From Pseudoxanthomonas sp. (GTDB taxonomy: Bacteria; Pseudomonadota; Gammaproteobacteria; Xanthomonadales; Xanthomonadaceae), in assembly GCF_002863005.1 (NCBI RefSeq), contig NZ_PKDG01000049.1, positions 1 through 64,000 on the forward strand: DNA of 64,000 nt, in the 5' to 3' direction. Below the pieces are notes generated by a model that saw only the letters and a program-made list of their open reading frames with translations, was not told the DNA's origin and did no database searches. Positions within the stretch are counted from its first letter, which is position 1. Each line of letters begins with the position of its first letter. Positions 36,843 through 47,513 of the stretch are shown piece by piece. The translations under genes and the position numbers were made by a program.

Positions 36843-37589
36843 TCAGACGCCTTCGTTGAACACGACGCCGGCGAACTTCTTCGGGTCGAAGTTCGCGGCC
36901 GCCTGGGCGATGGCGGCGGGCGTGTCGCGCCCGTAGCCGGCCACCAGCACCACGACATCGGCCAGTTCCGAGAGGATGCGGGCATCCGGCGCGCCGCGCA
37001 CCGGCGGCGCATCCAGGAACAGATGGCAGTTGGGGTAGCGGCTGCGCAGCGAATCCAGCAGCAGGCGCATGCGGAAGGACGAGAAATACTCCGAGCCCGT
37101 CTCGCGCGTGCGCCCCGCGGGCAGCAGGCGCAGGCGCGGCACGCCGGTGTCGTACAGCACGCTCTCGGTGGTGCGTTCCTGGTCTTCCAAGTAGTCGACC
37201 AGGCCGCCCCCTTCGGCGGACAGCTTCATCGTGCGGTCCTGCGTGGGCTGGCGCAGGTCGCAGTCGATCAGCAGCGCACTCTTGGTCTCGTCGAACGCGA
37301 CCGCCACGGCGAGGTTGCGCGCCACGAAACTGCCGCCGCTGCCGGGGCTCACGGGGGTCACGAGGGTGATGAAATTGCCCTCGGCCACGGACAGCAGCTG
37401 GGTGCGCAGCTCGCGGAAGGCGTCGACCTCGCGCCGTGCCGCATCGCTGCGGTAGATGGTGGCGCGGTCTTCCAGCTGCAGCGGGCTGAGGGCGGTGACC
37501 GGTGCGCGCGGCGCGATGGAACGGCTGGCGACGTGCTCGTCGCGGTCGCCCGCGGCGTCGTTGCCCAGCGGCCTGATCGGGTTGCTCAT
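36843..37589 (-). CDS. BY-kinase-like (CpsD/Wzc C-domain) protein with defective P-loop
   Basis: A 248-residue ParA/MinD-like domain of the bacterial tyrosine-kinase family. The Walker A' motif LLIDCDLRQPTQ and Walker B-like LFLDAPPV are intact, but the Walker A loop reads PVSPGSGGSFVARN where GK(S/T) is expected, so the essential Lys is Gly. No C-terminal Tyr cluster is present. It should therefore be a pseudokinase or structural partner of the Wzz-like protein encoded just upstream, rather than an autokinase. ATG 37589 overlaps the upstream TGA by 4 nt. The fold assignment is firm; the loss of activity is inferred. Confidence 0.82.
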   Translation of the reverse strand: MSNPIRPLGNDAAGDRDEHVASRSIAPRAPVTALSPLQLEDRATIYRSDAARREVDAFRELRTQLLSVAEGNFITLVTPVSPGSGGSFVARNLAVAVAFDETKSALLIDCDLRQPTQDRTMKLSAEGGGLVDYLEDQERTTESVLYDTGVPRLRLLPAGRTRETGSEYFSSFRMRLLLDSLRSRYPNCHLFLDAPPVRGAPDARILSELADVVVLVAGYGRDTPAAIAQAAANFDPKKFAGVVFNEGV

Positions 37590-39145
37590 AGGACTTCCAT
37601 TACCTTCAGCGTATAGGTCAGGCCGTACAGCAGCGGCACGGCGAGGAACAGCGACGCGGCCAGTGCGTAGCGCCGCAGCGCCTTGCGCCGCCGGCGCCCG
37701 GTCAGGTACGCCGGCATGGTGCCGAGCACCGGCAGTCCGGCTTCGCGCTCGATCTGCAGCGGCGAGCGCACGCGCGGATCCAGCTTGATCAGCGCGAACA
37801 GCACGCCCAGGGGAATCAACAGCGCCAGGGCGATGCCGGCACCGGCCACGTGCATGACACGCAGGCCGCTCGGGCGCAGCGGCATCTGTGCGGGCTCCTG
37901 GATGCGGAAGCTCAGGCCGCGCTGCTCGGCGTCGAGGTTCATCGACACGCGGGCGTTCTCGCGGCGCTTCAGCAGGTCCTGGTAGAGATCGCGGTTGACC
38001 TCGTAGTCGCGGGTCAGTTCGGCCAGCGTGCTCTCCGACGAGGCGATCCGGTTGCTGCGCGCCATCTCGCTGGCCAGCATCTGTTCGGCGCTGCCGATGC
38101 GCGCGGCGGTGGCGGCGCTTCGACGGCGGGCTTCGGCCAGCTTGCTCCTCAATTCGCCGTACAGCGGATTGAAGGCGGCCGGGCCCTCCAGTGCCGTGCC
38201 CGCCGTGCGCGGCGCGTTTTCCTCGCGGCGCAGGTCTTCTTCCACGTCGCGGATCTGGTGCTGCACGCGCACCACGTCCGGGTGCTGTTCGGTGTACTGC
38301 AACAACAGGCGGTCGCGATCGGACTGCAGTTCGGCCAGGCGCGCGCGGTACTGGCCGGCGCGGGTCTGCACCAGGGTGATCTCGCTCTCGCCCGACAGCT
38401 GCGACTGCAGCGCGGCCTCCTGCGAGCGCAGGTCGATCAGTTCCATCCGCGCGCCTTCGATGATGCGGCGCAGCTCGCCAATGCGGGCGTTGACGTCGAC
38501 GTCCGTACCGGGCCGCGCATCGGGCGTGCTCTGGCGGAAGTTCTCCAGGCCGGCCTCGGCGGTGGTCAGCTTCTCGTGGTACTGGTTCACCTGCGAATCG
38601 ATGAAGGCGTACGCCTCACTGCTCTCGCGTTCCTTGGTGGCCAGGCTTTCCTGGATGACCAGTTCGGCGAAACGGCGGGTGATCTCGTAGGCCCGCGTGG
38701 CGTCCGAGTCGCTGTACGCGATCTCGATGAGGTTGGCGCGCGGGTTGCTGATGCTGGTGCGGTCAATGATCTTCTCGATCAGCTTGTCCTGCTCCAGCGG
38801 CGTGGGGTTGTCTTCCATCCAGCCGCCGGTCTTGAGGATCTCTTCCATCACGCGACGGCTGAAGGCGACTTCGCGCAGGATGCTGGCGCGGTCGACGACA
38901 CTGGTGGCGACTGCGCGGCCTTCCATCAGCGGCGCGATGATGTTGCGGTCTTCCACCAGGATGATCGTGGAGGAGGTGTACTTCTTGGGCAGCATCATGC
39001 CGATGACCAGGCCGAGCAGCGCGATGCCCGCGAACAGGCTCGCCAGCAGCACGGCGCGACGCTTGAACTCCTTGCTCAGCACCGGTACCGCATCGAACGC
39101 GGAGCGCCCCTCTTCGGGCGCTCCCCAGGCAGCGGACTGGTTCAC
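37586..39145 (-). CDS. Wzz-like chain-length determinant (XrtA-type, GNVR)
   Basis: A 519-residue polysaccharide co-polymerase. The first transmembrane helix is at about residues 31-52. The N-terminal Wzz motif includes KKYTSSTIILVEDRN. Long coiled-coil stretches run through residues about 175-400, with TRDYEVNRDLYQDLLKRREN near 385-405. A Pro-rich PAQMPLRPSG precedes the second helix (about 430-450), and a third hydrophobic segment lies near the C-terminus. It matches chain-length proteins of exosortase A loci (TIGR03007, by recall). The start is a GTG at 39145 overlapping the stop of the export lipoprotein (GTGA). The protein should set glycan chain length with the Wzy-like polymerase. Confidence 0.87.
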   Translation of the reverse strand: MNQSAAWGAPEEGRSAFDAVPVLSKEFKRRAVLLASLFAGIALLGLVIGMMLPKKYTSSTIILVEDRNIIAPLMEGRAVATSVVDRASILREVAFSRRVMEEILKTGGWMEDNPTPLEQDKLIEKIIDRTSISNPRANLIEIAYSDSDATRAYEITRRFAELVIQESLATKERESSEAYAFIDSQVNQYHEKLTTAEAGLENFRQSTPDARPGTDVDVNARIGELRRIIEGARMELIDLRSQEAALQSQLSGESEITLVQTRAGQYRARLAELQSDRDRLLLQYTEQHPDVVRVQHQIRDVEEDLRREENAPRTAGTALEGPAAFNPLYGELRSKLAEARRRSAATAARIGSAEQMLASEMARSNRIASSESTLAELTRDYEVNRDLYQDLLKRRENARVSMNLDAEQRGLSFRIQEPAQMPLRPSGLRVMHVAGAGIALALLIPLGVLFALIKLDPRVRSPLQIEREAGLPVLGTMPAYLTGRRRRKALRRYALAASLFLAVPLLYGLTYTLKVMEVL

Positions 39146-39765
39146 AGGACGCGTTCCGGCACGGTGATCACGTCACCCGGGGCGACGGTGAAGTTGGTGC
39201 TCAGGTCGCCGCGGTTGAGGATGCGGTCCAGCCGCACGGCGTAGCTCTGCGTGGCGTCGGCCGTCTTGCGGTACAGGTTGGAACGGTCGGGCGCGGCGAA
39301 CTCGGTGACGCCGCCGGCGGCCAGCACGGCGTCCAGCACCGTCATGCCCGGGCGATAGGGAATCGAGACGGGCTGGCGCACCGCACCGGTGACGCGCACG
39401 CGCGACAGGTACTCGTGGCTGCGCAGTTCGGTCAGGATCACGGCGACCTGCGGGTCGCGCACGTAGGCGCCGAGCTTTTCCTGGATGTCCTTGGCGACCT
39501 CGGCGGGGCTGTGGCCGGCGGCCGACACGTCGCCCACCAGCGGGACCGAGATCATCCCGTCCGGGCGGACCGGCACGGTGATGCCGAGTTCCGGGTTGCG
39601 CCAGACCGACACTTGCACGATGTCGTCCACGCCGATCTGGTAGTTCTCGACGGCGGTGCTGGCCTGTTGCGGCGGTGCGGACTTGCTGCCGGCGTTGCCG
39701 GAGGCGCAGCCGGCGAGAAGAAGCGCCAGGACGACGGCCAGGAGGCCGGCGAAGGTGCGGTTCAT
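39142..39765 (-). CDS. Polysaccharide export lipoprotein (Wza/EpsA-like)
   Basis: A 207-residue lipoprotein: lipobox LLAGC with Cys20. Polysaccharide export domain (about residues 40-118: YQIGVDDIVQVSVW, VRPDGMISVPLVGDV) is followed by one SLBB-like domain (VRVTGAVRQPVSIPYRPGMTVLDAVLAAGG). It is shorter than E. coli Wza (about 379 aa), as usual for the XrtA-type export protein (TIGR03027, by recall). It forms the outer-membrane end of the export channel. It is 85 nt downstream of the epimerase and starts the tightly coupled gene run. Confidence 0.87.
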   Translation of the reverse strand: MNRTFAGLLAVVLALLLAGCASGNAGSKSAPPQQASTAVENYQIGVDDIVQVSVWRNPELGITVPVRPDGMISVPLVGDVSAAGHSPAEVAKDIQEKLGAYVRDPQVAVILTELRSHEYLSRVRVTGAVRQPVSIPYRPGMTVLDAVLAAGGVTEFAAPDRSNLYRKTADATQSYAVRLDRILNRGDLSTNFTVAPGDVITVPERVL

Positions 39766-39813
39766 GGAACATCCCCTGTGTTGGTGCGGATTGCCCCATA
39801 CAACGCAGGGAGT

Positions 39814-39840
39814 GCCCGCGCCCGGCCACCGGACGCGGGC
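39814..39840 (-). terminator. GC-rich hairpin between epimerase and export gene
   Basis: GCCCGCG pairs with CGCGGGC across a 13-nt loop that itself can fold. It has no T-run on either strand. It may attenuate rather than end transcription between the nucleotide-sugar genes and the rest of the EPS locus. Confidence 0.25.
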
Positions 39841-39850
39841 GAAAGGGCGG

Positions 39851-40858
39851 TCAGACCCGATAGAACTCGCGGTACCAGTCGACGAAACGGCGCACGCCCG
39901 TCTCGATGGGCGTGGACGGGTGGTAACCGGTGTCGCGACGCAGCGCTTCGACATCGGCGCAGGTGTCGGGCACGTCGCCGGGCTGCATCGGCAGCAGGCG
40001 CTTCTCGGCCTTGCGGCCCAGGCATTCCTCCAGCACTTCGATGTAGCGCAGCAGCTCCACCGGCTGGTGATTGCCGATGTTGTACACGCGCCAGGGCGCG
40101 CTGGACGAGCCCGGGTTGGGGAGCAGCGGGTCGTAGGTCGGGTCCGGGCCGGGCACCGTGTCGAGCGTGCGGATGACGCCTTCGACGATGTCGTCGACGA
40201 AGGTGAAGTCGCGCGTGTGGCGGCCATGGTTGAACACGTCGATGGGCCGGCCTTCGAGGATGCTCTTGGTGAACAGGAACAGCGCCATGTCCGGGCGGCC
40301 CCACGGTCCGTAGACCGTGAAGAAGCGCAGGCCGGTGGTCGGCAGCCCGAACAGGTGGCTGTACGTGTGCGCCATCAGCTCGTTGGCCTTCTTGGTGGCG
40401 GCATACAGGCTGACCGGATGGTCCACGCTGTCCTCCACCGCGAACGGCAGCTTGCGGTTGGCGCCGTAGACCGAACTGGAGGAGGCGTATACCAGGTGTT
40501 CGACGCCGCGACGGCGGCAGGCTTCCAGGATGTTGGTGAAGCCGACGATGTTGCTGTCGATGTAGGCGTGCGGGTTCTCCAGCGAATAGCGCACGCCGGC
40601 CTGGGCGGCCAGGTTCACCACGCGCTGCGGCTTGAAGTCGTCGAACGCGGCCTCCATCGCCGCGCGGTCTTCGAGCGAGGCCCGCACGAAGCGGAACCCG
40701 TCCTTGGGCTGCAGGCGCGCTAGGCGCGCCTCTTTCAGGGTGGGGTCGTAATAGTCGTTGAGGTTGTCGTATCCCAGCACCTCATCGCCGCGGTCGAGCA
40801 GGCGATGGCTGAGATGGGAGCCGATGAAGCCGGCGGCACCGGTAACGAGGACGCGCAT
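39851..40858 (-). CDS. UDP-glucuronate 4-epimerase-like NAD-dependent epimerase
   Basis: A 335-residue extended [13 protein letters not shown] dinucleotide loop, [10 protein letters not shown] (a signature of the UDP-glucuronate epimerase/LspL group), SSSSVYG and catalytic YAATKKANE, and [15 protein letters not shown]. It should invert C4 of a UDP-uronic acid to give UDP-galacturonate or a related sugar for the exopolysaccharide. It ends 24 nt from the start of the run's dehydrogenase stop codon and is co-oriented with it. TviC-type UDP-GlcNAcA epimerases have a different N-terminal motif (recall), so substrate pairing with the TviB-type dehydrogenase is uncertain. Confidence 0.88.
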   Translation of the reverse strand: MRVLVTGAAGFIGSHLSHRLLDRGDEVLGYDNLNDYYDPTLKEARLARLQPKDGFRFVRASLEDRAAMEAAFDDFKPQRVVNLAAQAGVRYSLENPHAYIDSNIVGFTNILEACRRRGVEHLVYASSSSVYGANRKLPFAVEDSVDHPVSLYAATKKANELMAHTYSHLFGLPTTGLRFFTVYGPWGRPDMALFLFTKSILEGRPIDVFNHGRHTRDFTFVDDIVEGVIRTLDTVPGPDPTYDPLLPNPGSSSAPWRVYNIGNHQPVELLRYIEVLEECLGRKAEKRLLPMQPGDVPDTCADVEALRRDTGYHPSTPIETGVRRFVDWYREFYRV

Positions 40859-40882
40859 CGAGGATTCTCGTGGGGAAGGACG

Positions 40883-42172
<1,290 letters not shown>

Positions 42173-42385
42173 CAATGTGGGGTCCCCTGTGTACTGCGTG
42201 TTGGAAGAGTCTATAAGGCCGGGGGCATGCCCGCGCTGCCGCCGGCGGCCCCATGTCGAGTCGATCAACGTGCAAAGCCCCGTCGAGAGGACACGCTTGC
42301 GCAATGGCCTGATTGCGCCGCGCTCTGCGTACCAGAGGCATGATCGGCCACCAGGAGGGTGGCGACCAGCGACCGGGGAGTCGAC

Positions 42386-43402
42386 ATGCGGATCCTGTTG
42401 TGCGGTGGCGCCGGCTACATCGGCGCGCATGCTTACGTGGTGCTCGTCGAGCGGGGCCACGACGTGGTGGTGGCGGACAACTTCAGCAACAGTTCGCCGG
42501 GCGTACTGGTCCGCCTGCAGCAGATCACCGGGCATCCGGTGCCGTTCCAGCCGCTGGACCTGCGCGACCGCGAGGCGGTCGTCGGCTTCTTCGCGCGGCA
42601 GCAGTTCGATGCGGTGGTGCACTTCGCGGCGTTGAAGGCGGTGGGCGAATCCTGCGAGCGTCCGCTGGACTATTTCCACAACAACATCAGTGGCACGCTC
42701 AACCTGTTGCACGGCATGCAGGCGGCGGGCGTCAAGCGGCTGGTGTTCAGCTCGTCGGCGACCGTCTACGGCGACCCCGCGAGCGTGCCCGTCCGTGAAG
42801 ACGCGCGCCTGCAGGTCACCAACCCGTACGGCCGGACCAAGCTGGTGATGGAACAACTGATCGGCGACCTCTGCGAGAGCGATCCGGGCTTCCACGCCGC
42901 CAACCTGCGCTACTTCAATCCCGTGGGCGCGCACGCCTCCGGCCTGATCGGCGAGGACCCGACCGGCATCCCGAACAACCTGATGCCCTACATCTGCCAG
43001 GTGGCCGTGGGCCGGCGCGAGCACCTGAGCGTGTTCGGCGGCGACTGGCCCACGCCCGACGGCACCGGCGTGCGCGACTACATCCACGTGACGGACCTGG
43101 CACGCGCGCACGCGGATGCGCTGGATTTCCTGGTGCGCGAGCGCCGCAACCTCACCGTCAACCTCGGCACCGGGCAGGGCATCAGCGTGCTGCAGCTGGT
43201 GAACGCGTTCGCGGGTGCGGCCGAGCGCGCGATCCCGTACCAGATCGTCGCGCGTCGCGCGGGCGATGTGGCCGAAGTGTATGCCGATCCATCGCTGGCC
43301 AACGACGTGCTGGGCTGGCGTGCGGAGCTCGACGTCGACGCGATGTGCCGTGATGCCTGGCGGTGGCAGTCGCAGAACCCGCAGGGCTATCCGTCCGCCT
43401 GA
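42386..43402 (+). CDS. galE: UDP-glucose 4-epimerase
   Basis: A 338-residue protein, the same length as E. coli Gal[10 protein letters not shown] is at the N-terminus, then [29 protein letters not shown], catalytic YGRTK, and [12 protein letters not shown]...[14 protein letters not shown]. The GalE-specific run of motifs is complete. GGGGAG lies 5 nt before ATG 42386. It interconverts UDP-glucose and UDP-galactose (possibly the N-acetyl forms) and is transcribed away from the EPS locus. It could supply that locus or lipopolysaccharide synthesis. Confidence 0.94.
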   Translation: MRILLCGGAGYIGAHAYVVLVERGHDVVVADNFSNSSPGVLVRLQQITGHPVPFQPLDLRDREAVVGFFARQQFDAVVHFAALKAVGESCERPLDYFHNNISGTLNLLHGMQAAGVKRLVFSSSATVYGDPASVPVREDARLQVTNPYGRTKLVMEQLIGDLCESDPGFHAANLRYFNPVGAHASGLIGEDPTGIPNNLMPYICQVAVGRREHLSVFGGDWPTPDGTGVRDYIHVTDLARAHADALDFLVRERRNLTVNLGTGQGISVLQLVNAFAGAAERAIPYQIVARRAGDVAEVYADPSLANDVLGWRAELDVDAMCRDAWRWQSQNPQGYPSA

Positions 43403-43472
43403 CCGGCCGCCGCGAACGTGACCGGTTTGGCATAAGCGAGCCTGCGGCGGCCGGCCGCAGGCTGGCGACGCG

Positions 43473-44576
43473 GTGGCGATTGGTCGAGAATCGACGCACC
43501 TCCCGCTCGCCTGGATCCGCTTGCCAACCGACGCCGTTCGCGACCTGGCGGAACAGAACCGCTCACGCTACGGCCAGCGCATGTACCGCATGCGCGCGCT
43601 GGGGCTGGGCCTGGGAGCGCTGTGCGTGGGCGCCGTGCTGTACGAACACGCGGCGCCTCCTGCGTTGTGGGCGTTGCTGGCCGCGCATGGGTTCCTGTGG
43701 CCGCACTTGGCCTACTGGCGGGTGAAGCGGCAGCACGACGCACCGTTGCAGACGGAGTTCCAGAACCTCACCTTCGACGCCGCGATGGGCGGGTTCTGGA
43801 TCGCGGCGATGCAGTTCGATGCGCTGCCCAGCGTGCTGCTGGCGGTGATGCTGACGATGGACAAGGTCATCGTCGGTGGCGGGCGTTTCGCGGTGCGCAC
43901 GCTGGCGGCGATGGCGCTGACCTGCCTGGCGGCCAGCGCCGCCTGGGGCTTCGCCTTCGAGCCCTTCACGAGCTATCCGGTAGTGCTTGCGTGCCTGCCT
44001 TTCCTCGCGATCTATCCGACGGCCATCGGCATCGCGACCCATTCGCTTGCGCGCAGGGCGCGGCAGCAGAAGGACCTGCTGGAGAAGATGGCGCGCTTCG
44101 ATGCCGCGACCGGATTGATGAACCGCCAGCAATGGCTGCACGCGGCGACCCACGAGCTCAAACGCTACCAGCGCGCCGGGCGTACCGCAGTGCTCGTCTT
44201 GATCGACATCGACCGCTTCAAGGACATCAACGACGGCTACGGCCATACGGTCGGGGACGAGGTGGTGGAAGAGTTCGCCCGCCTGCTGAAAGCCTGTCTG
44301 CGTGACGTCGATACGAGCGGCCGCTACGGCGGCGACGAGTTCGGCGTGGTGATGCCCGACACGCGATGGGAAGAGGCCATCGTGGCCGCCGAGCGCCTGC
44401 GCCGGCAGGTTGCGGCCTGCGGATTCTCCACTCGTGCGTTGCGGTGCACCGTCAGCATCGGCCTGGCGGAATCCCATGCGGGCATCGCGTCGGTGTCGGA
44501 CTGGATCAACAGCGCCGACAGTGCCCTCTACCGCGCAAAAGCCCAGGGGCGCGACTGCATCGTCGTCGGCTGCTGA
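43473..44576 (+). CDS. MASE2-GGDEF diguanylate cyclase
   Basis: A 367-residue protein. Residues about 30-200 hold several hydrophobic segments in a MASE2-like arrangement (AdrA/DgcC type, including [14 protein letters not shown] and [15 protein letters not shown]). Residues about 205-365 are a GGDEF domain with [21 protein letters not shown] and the intact catalytic GGDEF. An RDVD inhibitory I-site lies five residues before it. It should synthesise cyclic di-GMP with product inhibition. The start codon is a GTG at 43473; alternatives downstream are possible. Its position beside the exopolysaccharide locus suggests local control of EPS production, which is inference. Confidence 0.88.
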   Translation: MAIGRESTHLPLAWIRLPTDAVRDLAEQNRSRYGQRMYRMRALGLGLGALCVGAVLYEHAAPPALWALLAAHGFLWPHLAYWRVKRQHDAPLQTEFQNLTFDAAMGGFWIAAMQFDALPSVLLAVMLTMDKVIVGGGRFAVRTLAAMALTCLAASAAWGFAFEPFTSYPVVLACLPFLAIYPTAIGIATHSLARRARQQKDLLEKMARFDAATGLMNRQQWLHAATHELKRYQRAGRTAVLVLIDIDRFKDINDGYGHTVGDEVVEEFARLLKACLRDVDTSGRYGGDEFGVVMPDTRWEEAIVAAERLRRQVAACGFSTRALRCTVSIGLAESHAGIASVSDWINSADSALYRAKAQGRDCIVVGC

Positions 44577-44583
44577 GACGCGC

Positions 44584-45435
44584 TCAGTCGAGCAGGGCGT
44601 CGACCACGGCCGCGGGTTGTCTCATCCAGGCGAAGTGATCGGCGCGTGCGCCCAGGCGTGCATGGTCGAGCACCGTCACGTGGGCGGGACTCCCGGGTAG
44701 TTTCGCCATCAAGGCCCGCAGCGAACTTTCCGGAGCCAGCCAGTCGTCGTCGAACAGCACGCCGCGCACAGGCGCACGCACGCCTCGCATGCCGGCGTCC
44801 AGGTCCACCGGCCAGCCCGCTGCGCGATAGCGGCCGCTCAACCCCACCCGCGCCCAGTCGCGGATCAAACCGCGTGCTTCATCGCCACCGAAGCCCAGGC
44901 GGCGACCGGGCAGGGCGCCACAGGCGCGTGCCAGCCAGGGCGCGAACTGGTAGAAGAATGGCAGCGCGTAACCACGCGGCGCGGGGAACGTTCGCCAGTA
45001 TGGCGTTCCGCTGGCGACCAGCCAGAGGCTCGCGAACGCGTCGGCAGCCTGACCTGCATGGCAGGCCGCCAGCTGGCCGCCCAGGCTGTGGCCGCCGATG
45101 CGATGGGGAATGTCCCGCAGGCGACCACGCATCGCGGCGTGGCTGAGCGGCAGGTCGGTGCCCAGCAACTCGCGATAGCCCCAGTCCGTGTGCCGTCCGG
45201 CGCGGAGCGAACTGCTGCCATTGCCGCGCCATTCGTGCACGAAGACCGCGATGCCGCGGGCGGCCAGCATCTCGGCGAACGGCAGGTAATGACGCGCCGC
45301 GACCCCGAGCGCGGGTACCCACAGCAGGGCGGAGACAGGATGGGTCGGAATACGCGCGACCAGGGTGTAGCCGTGGCCATCCTGCGATTGCAGCGGAATG
45401 TCTTCGGCAAGCCGGGGCAGGTCGGTGGCATTCAT
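44584..45435 (-). CDS. Alpha/beta-hydrolase (serine type)
   Basis: A 283-residue alpha/beta-hydrolase with a normal nucleophile elbow GGHSLGGQ (near residue 116), FVHEWRGNGSS after the second strand, and late Asp/His candidates in FDDDWLAPE and GARADHFAW. It lacks a signal peptide. ATG 45435 overlaps the thiD stop by 4 nt, so it is co-translated with thiD. Such proteins are often annotated only as alpha/beta-hydrolases; the substrate is unknown. Confidence 0.8.
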   Translation of the reverse strand: MNATDLPRLAEDIPLQSQDGHGYTLVARIPTHPVSALLWVPALGVAARHYLPFAEMLAARGIAVFVHEWRGNGSSSLRAGRHTDWGYRELLGTDLPLSHAAMRGRLRDIPHRIGGHSLGGQLAACHAGQAADAFASLWLVASGTPYWRTFPAPRGYALPFFYQFAPWLARACGALPGRRLGFGGDEARGLIRDWARVGLSGRYRAAGWPVDLDAGMRGVRAPVRGVLFDDDWLAPESSLRALMAKLPGSPAHVTVLDHARLGARADHFAWMRQPAAVVDALLD

Positions 45436-46241
45436 GCGGCCGGTGCAGCCCCGGTGTGGTCCAGCACGACGATGTCGCTGCGTCCCGGCCGATAGCCGCC
45501 GCGCAACGCAGCGTGCACGTAGTCCGAAGCGGCGAGGCATGCCGCCTTCATCGCCATGCCTTGCGCGCCACGCGCGGCGATGGCGGAAGCGAGCGTGCAG
45601 CCGGTGCCATGGGCTTCCAGGGCCAGGCGCGGATGCGAAGTTTCGGTCATTCCGTCCGCATCGACGTACAGGTCCACCACATCGCCGTCGCCCGGCAGAT
45701 GGCCACCCTTGAGGAACACGGCTCGGGCGCCCAGCGCCAGCAGGTCGTTCGCGGCCCTGCGCATCGCCGGCGCATCGTCAATGGCGCGCCCGAGCAGCAG
45801 TTCCGCTTCCGGAAGATTCGGCGTCACCACGTCCGCCAGCGGCAGCAACCGTGTGCGCAGTGCCTGCAGCGCGCTGTCTTCCAGCAGCTTGGCGCCGCTG
45901 GTGGCCACCATGACCGGATCGACCACCACCGTGGCCGGGCGATGCACGCGCAACGCCTCGGCCACCACGCCGATGACGTCGGCGGTCGCCAGCATGCCCA
46001 GTTTCACGGCGCGCACGTCGAAATCGTCGAAGCACGCTTCGAGCTGCGCGCGGAGGAAATCCATCGGCGGCACGTTTACCGCGGTAACGCCCCGCGTGTG
46101 CTGTGCGGTGAGCGCGGCGATGGCGGAGAGGCCATGCACGCGGTGGGCGGCGAAGGTCTTGAGGTCGGCCTGGATGCCGGCACCGCCACCGGAGTCGGAA
46201 CCGGCGATGGTCAGGGCGGAAACCACGGAGGGAACGGTCAT
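45432..46241 (-). CDS. thiD: Hydroxymethylpyrimidine / phosphomethylpyrimidine kinase
   Basis: A 269-residue ribokinase-family enzyme: [20 protein letters not shown] near the N-terminus, [34 protein letters not shown], and anion-hole [12 protein letters not shown] with catalytic Cys. It phosphorylates HMP and HMP-P for thiamine synthesis. Expected length for ThiD is about 266. It forms a pair with the downstream hydrolase. Confidence 0.94.
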   Translation of the reverse strand: MTVPSVVSALTIAGSDSGGGAGIQADLKTFAAHRVHGLSAIAALTAQHTRGVTAVNVPPMDFLRAQLEACFDDFDVRAVKLGMLATADVIGVVAEALRVHRPATVVVDPVMVATSGAKLLEDSALQALRTRLLPLADVVTPNLPEAELLLGRAIDDAPAMRRAANDLLALGARAVFLKGGHLPGDGDVVDLYVDADGMTETSHPRLALEAHGTGCTLASAIAARGAQGMAMKAACLAASDYVHAALRGGYRPGRSDIVVLDHTGAAPAA

Positions 46242-46283
46242 GCGCGGATTGTGCCATCCGTACGCGGGCGGGTGGCGGGCGGG

Positions 46284-46961
46284 TCACGCTGTCGGCGACC
46301 GTGCGCGCATCCACTGGCGATACAGCACGTAGCCGACGCCGGTGCAGCCGGTCAGCAGCGCCGGCGCCAGCAGGGCGTCGTAACCGACTTGCCGATACAG
46401 CCAGGCGCCCAGCACGCCACCGCCCAGGAAGCCGCTGATGATCAGGCCGCTGAGCGTCAGGCGCCTTACCGGCAACGGCATGCCGCGCAGCAGGTGCCCC
46501 AGGCCGATGCCGAGGTCGGTGAACATGCCACTGAGGTGGGTGGTACGCACGGCGGCACCGCTGTAGGTCGTGACCATCGCGTTCTGCAGGCCGCAGGCCA
46601 CGGCAGCCAGCAGGGCACCCCAGATCTGTTCCTGCTTGAACAGCGGGACCGCGGCGATCAGCAGCACGGCCTCCAGCGCGAGCACCACGCCGTACCGGCG
46701 GCCGAGTTTCAGCGTCTGGTCCTGGATGATCAGGCCGCTGAGCATCGCGCCGAGGCAGAACGCGATCAGCACGCCCCACAGGTGGATCACCGCACGCAGG
46801 TCGCCCTGCGCGATCGCCGCACCCAGCAGGCTGGTGGTGCCGGTCAGATGGCTGACCGCCTGGTGTTCGAACCCCAGGTAGCCGATGACGTTGACCATGC
46901 CGGCCACGCAGGCCAGCAGCACGGCACCGATCCAGACCCAGCGGGGAAGTTGGAGGCCCAT
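46284..46961 (-). CDS. DUF1275 (YoaK-like) membrane protein
   Basis: A 225-residue protein with six to seven hydrophobic segments. The DUF1275 signature includes [22 protein letters not shown] near residues 20-40 and [28 protein letters not shown] near 125-150. The family is of unknown function in the inner membrane. The ATG at 46961 lies 4 nt beyond the stop of the upstream small membrane protein; no strong ribosome-binding site is seen. Confidence 0.83.
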   Translation of the reverse strand: MGLQLPRWVWIGAVLLACVAGMVNVIGYLGFEHQAVSHLTGTTSLLGAAIAQGDLRAVIHLWGVLIAFCLGAMLSGLIIQDQTLKLGRRYGVVLALEAVLLIAAVPLFKQEQIWGALLAAVACGLQNAMVTTYSGAAVRTTHLSGMFTDLGIGLGHLLRGMPLPVRRLTLSGLIISGFLGGGVLGAWLYRQVGYDALLAPALLTGCTGVGYVLYRQWMRARSPTA

Positions 46962-46965
46962 GGCG

Positions 46966-47454
46966 TCAATGAGCCCCGCGTGCAGAACGCGGACCTCGTC
47001 CCGGCCACAGCCATGCAAGCGACCAGGCGGCACAGACCGGAAGGAGTTCGGACGCCCAATACTTCCATGCTGAATAGTCGAGGGTTACGTCCAACAGCAC
47101 CTTCAGGATGCCGGCGCCTATCGACTGGACCAGTACCCAGGCAAGCAGCAGATGGAGCCAGCGCCAACGCGCGATTCCGGTGGAGAACCACCAGTAGGCG
47201 ACCGTCGCAAACAGGATATATCCACTTGTGCGGACGACGTTGAAGGACGCGAATCCAACATCATCCGGGGCGAACCGGAACAGGAATAGCGAGAGCAACA
47301 TGCTGGTGCCAATGGACCATGTAGCCAGTGCCGAGAACAGGACGACGCCACCCAGCAGGACGCGCCGCCATTGCACGCCAAACTTCAGCGCTGCGGCGGC
47401 ATCCGTGGGGGCGGCGGCGGATGCGTAGCGTGTCGGCGTGTAGGGATCATGCAT
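46966..47454 (-). CDS. Small four-helix membrane protein, unknown
   Basis: A 162-residue protein starting MHDPYTPTRY with a Pro/Ala-rich N-terminal 30 residues. About four hydrophobic segments follow (LLGGVVLFSALATW, NVVRTSGYILFATVAYWW, WLHLLLAWVLVQSIGAG, LLPVCAAWSLAWLW). No family is recognised. Its codons are visibly less GC-rich than the neighbours (for example AGGATATATCCACTTGTG on the + strand near 47212). A GTG/ATG-like alternative start lies 24 nt upstream. It is next to and co-oriented with the DUF1275 gene. Confidence 0.65.
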   Translation of the reverse strand: MHDPYTPTRYASAAAPTDAAAALKFGVQWRRVLLGGVVLFSALATWSIGTSMLLSLFLFRFAPDDVGFASFNVVRTSGYILFATVAYWWFSTGIARWRWLHLLLAWVLVQSIGAGILKVLLDVTLDYSAWKYWASELLPVCAAWSLAWLWPGRGPRSARGAH

Positions 47455-47513
47455 GGCTGCCTGCTCTGGTGTCGCCACGCAGGCCGCAAGGGCCTACGCG
47501 GCGATCGATACCG

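Noticed and set aside
35032-36936. + strand open frame opposite the barrel and deacetylase genes
   Set aside because: It spans two clear - strand genes and contains no domain signature.
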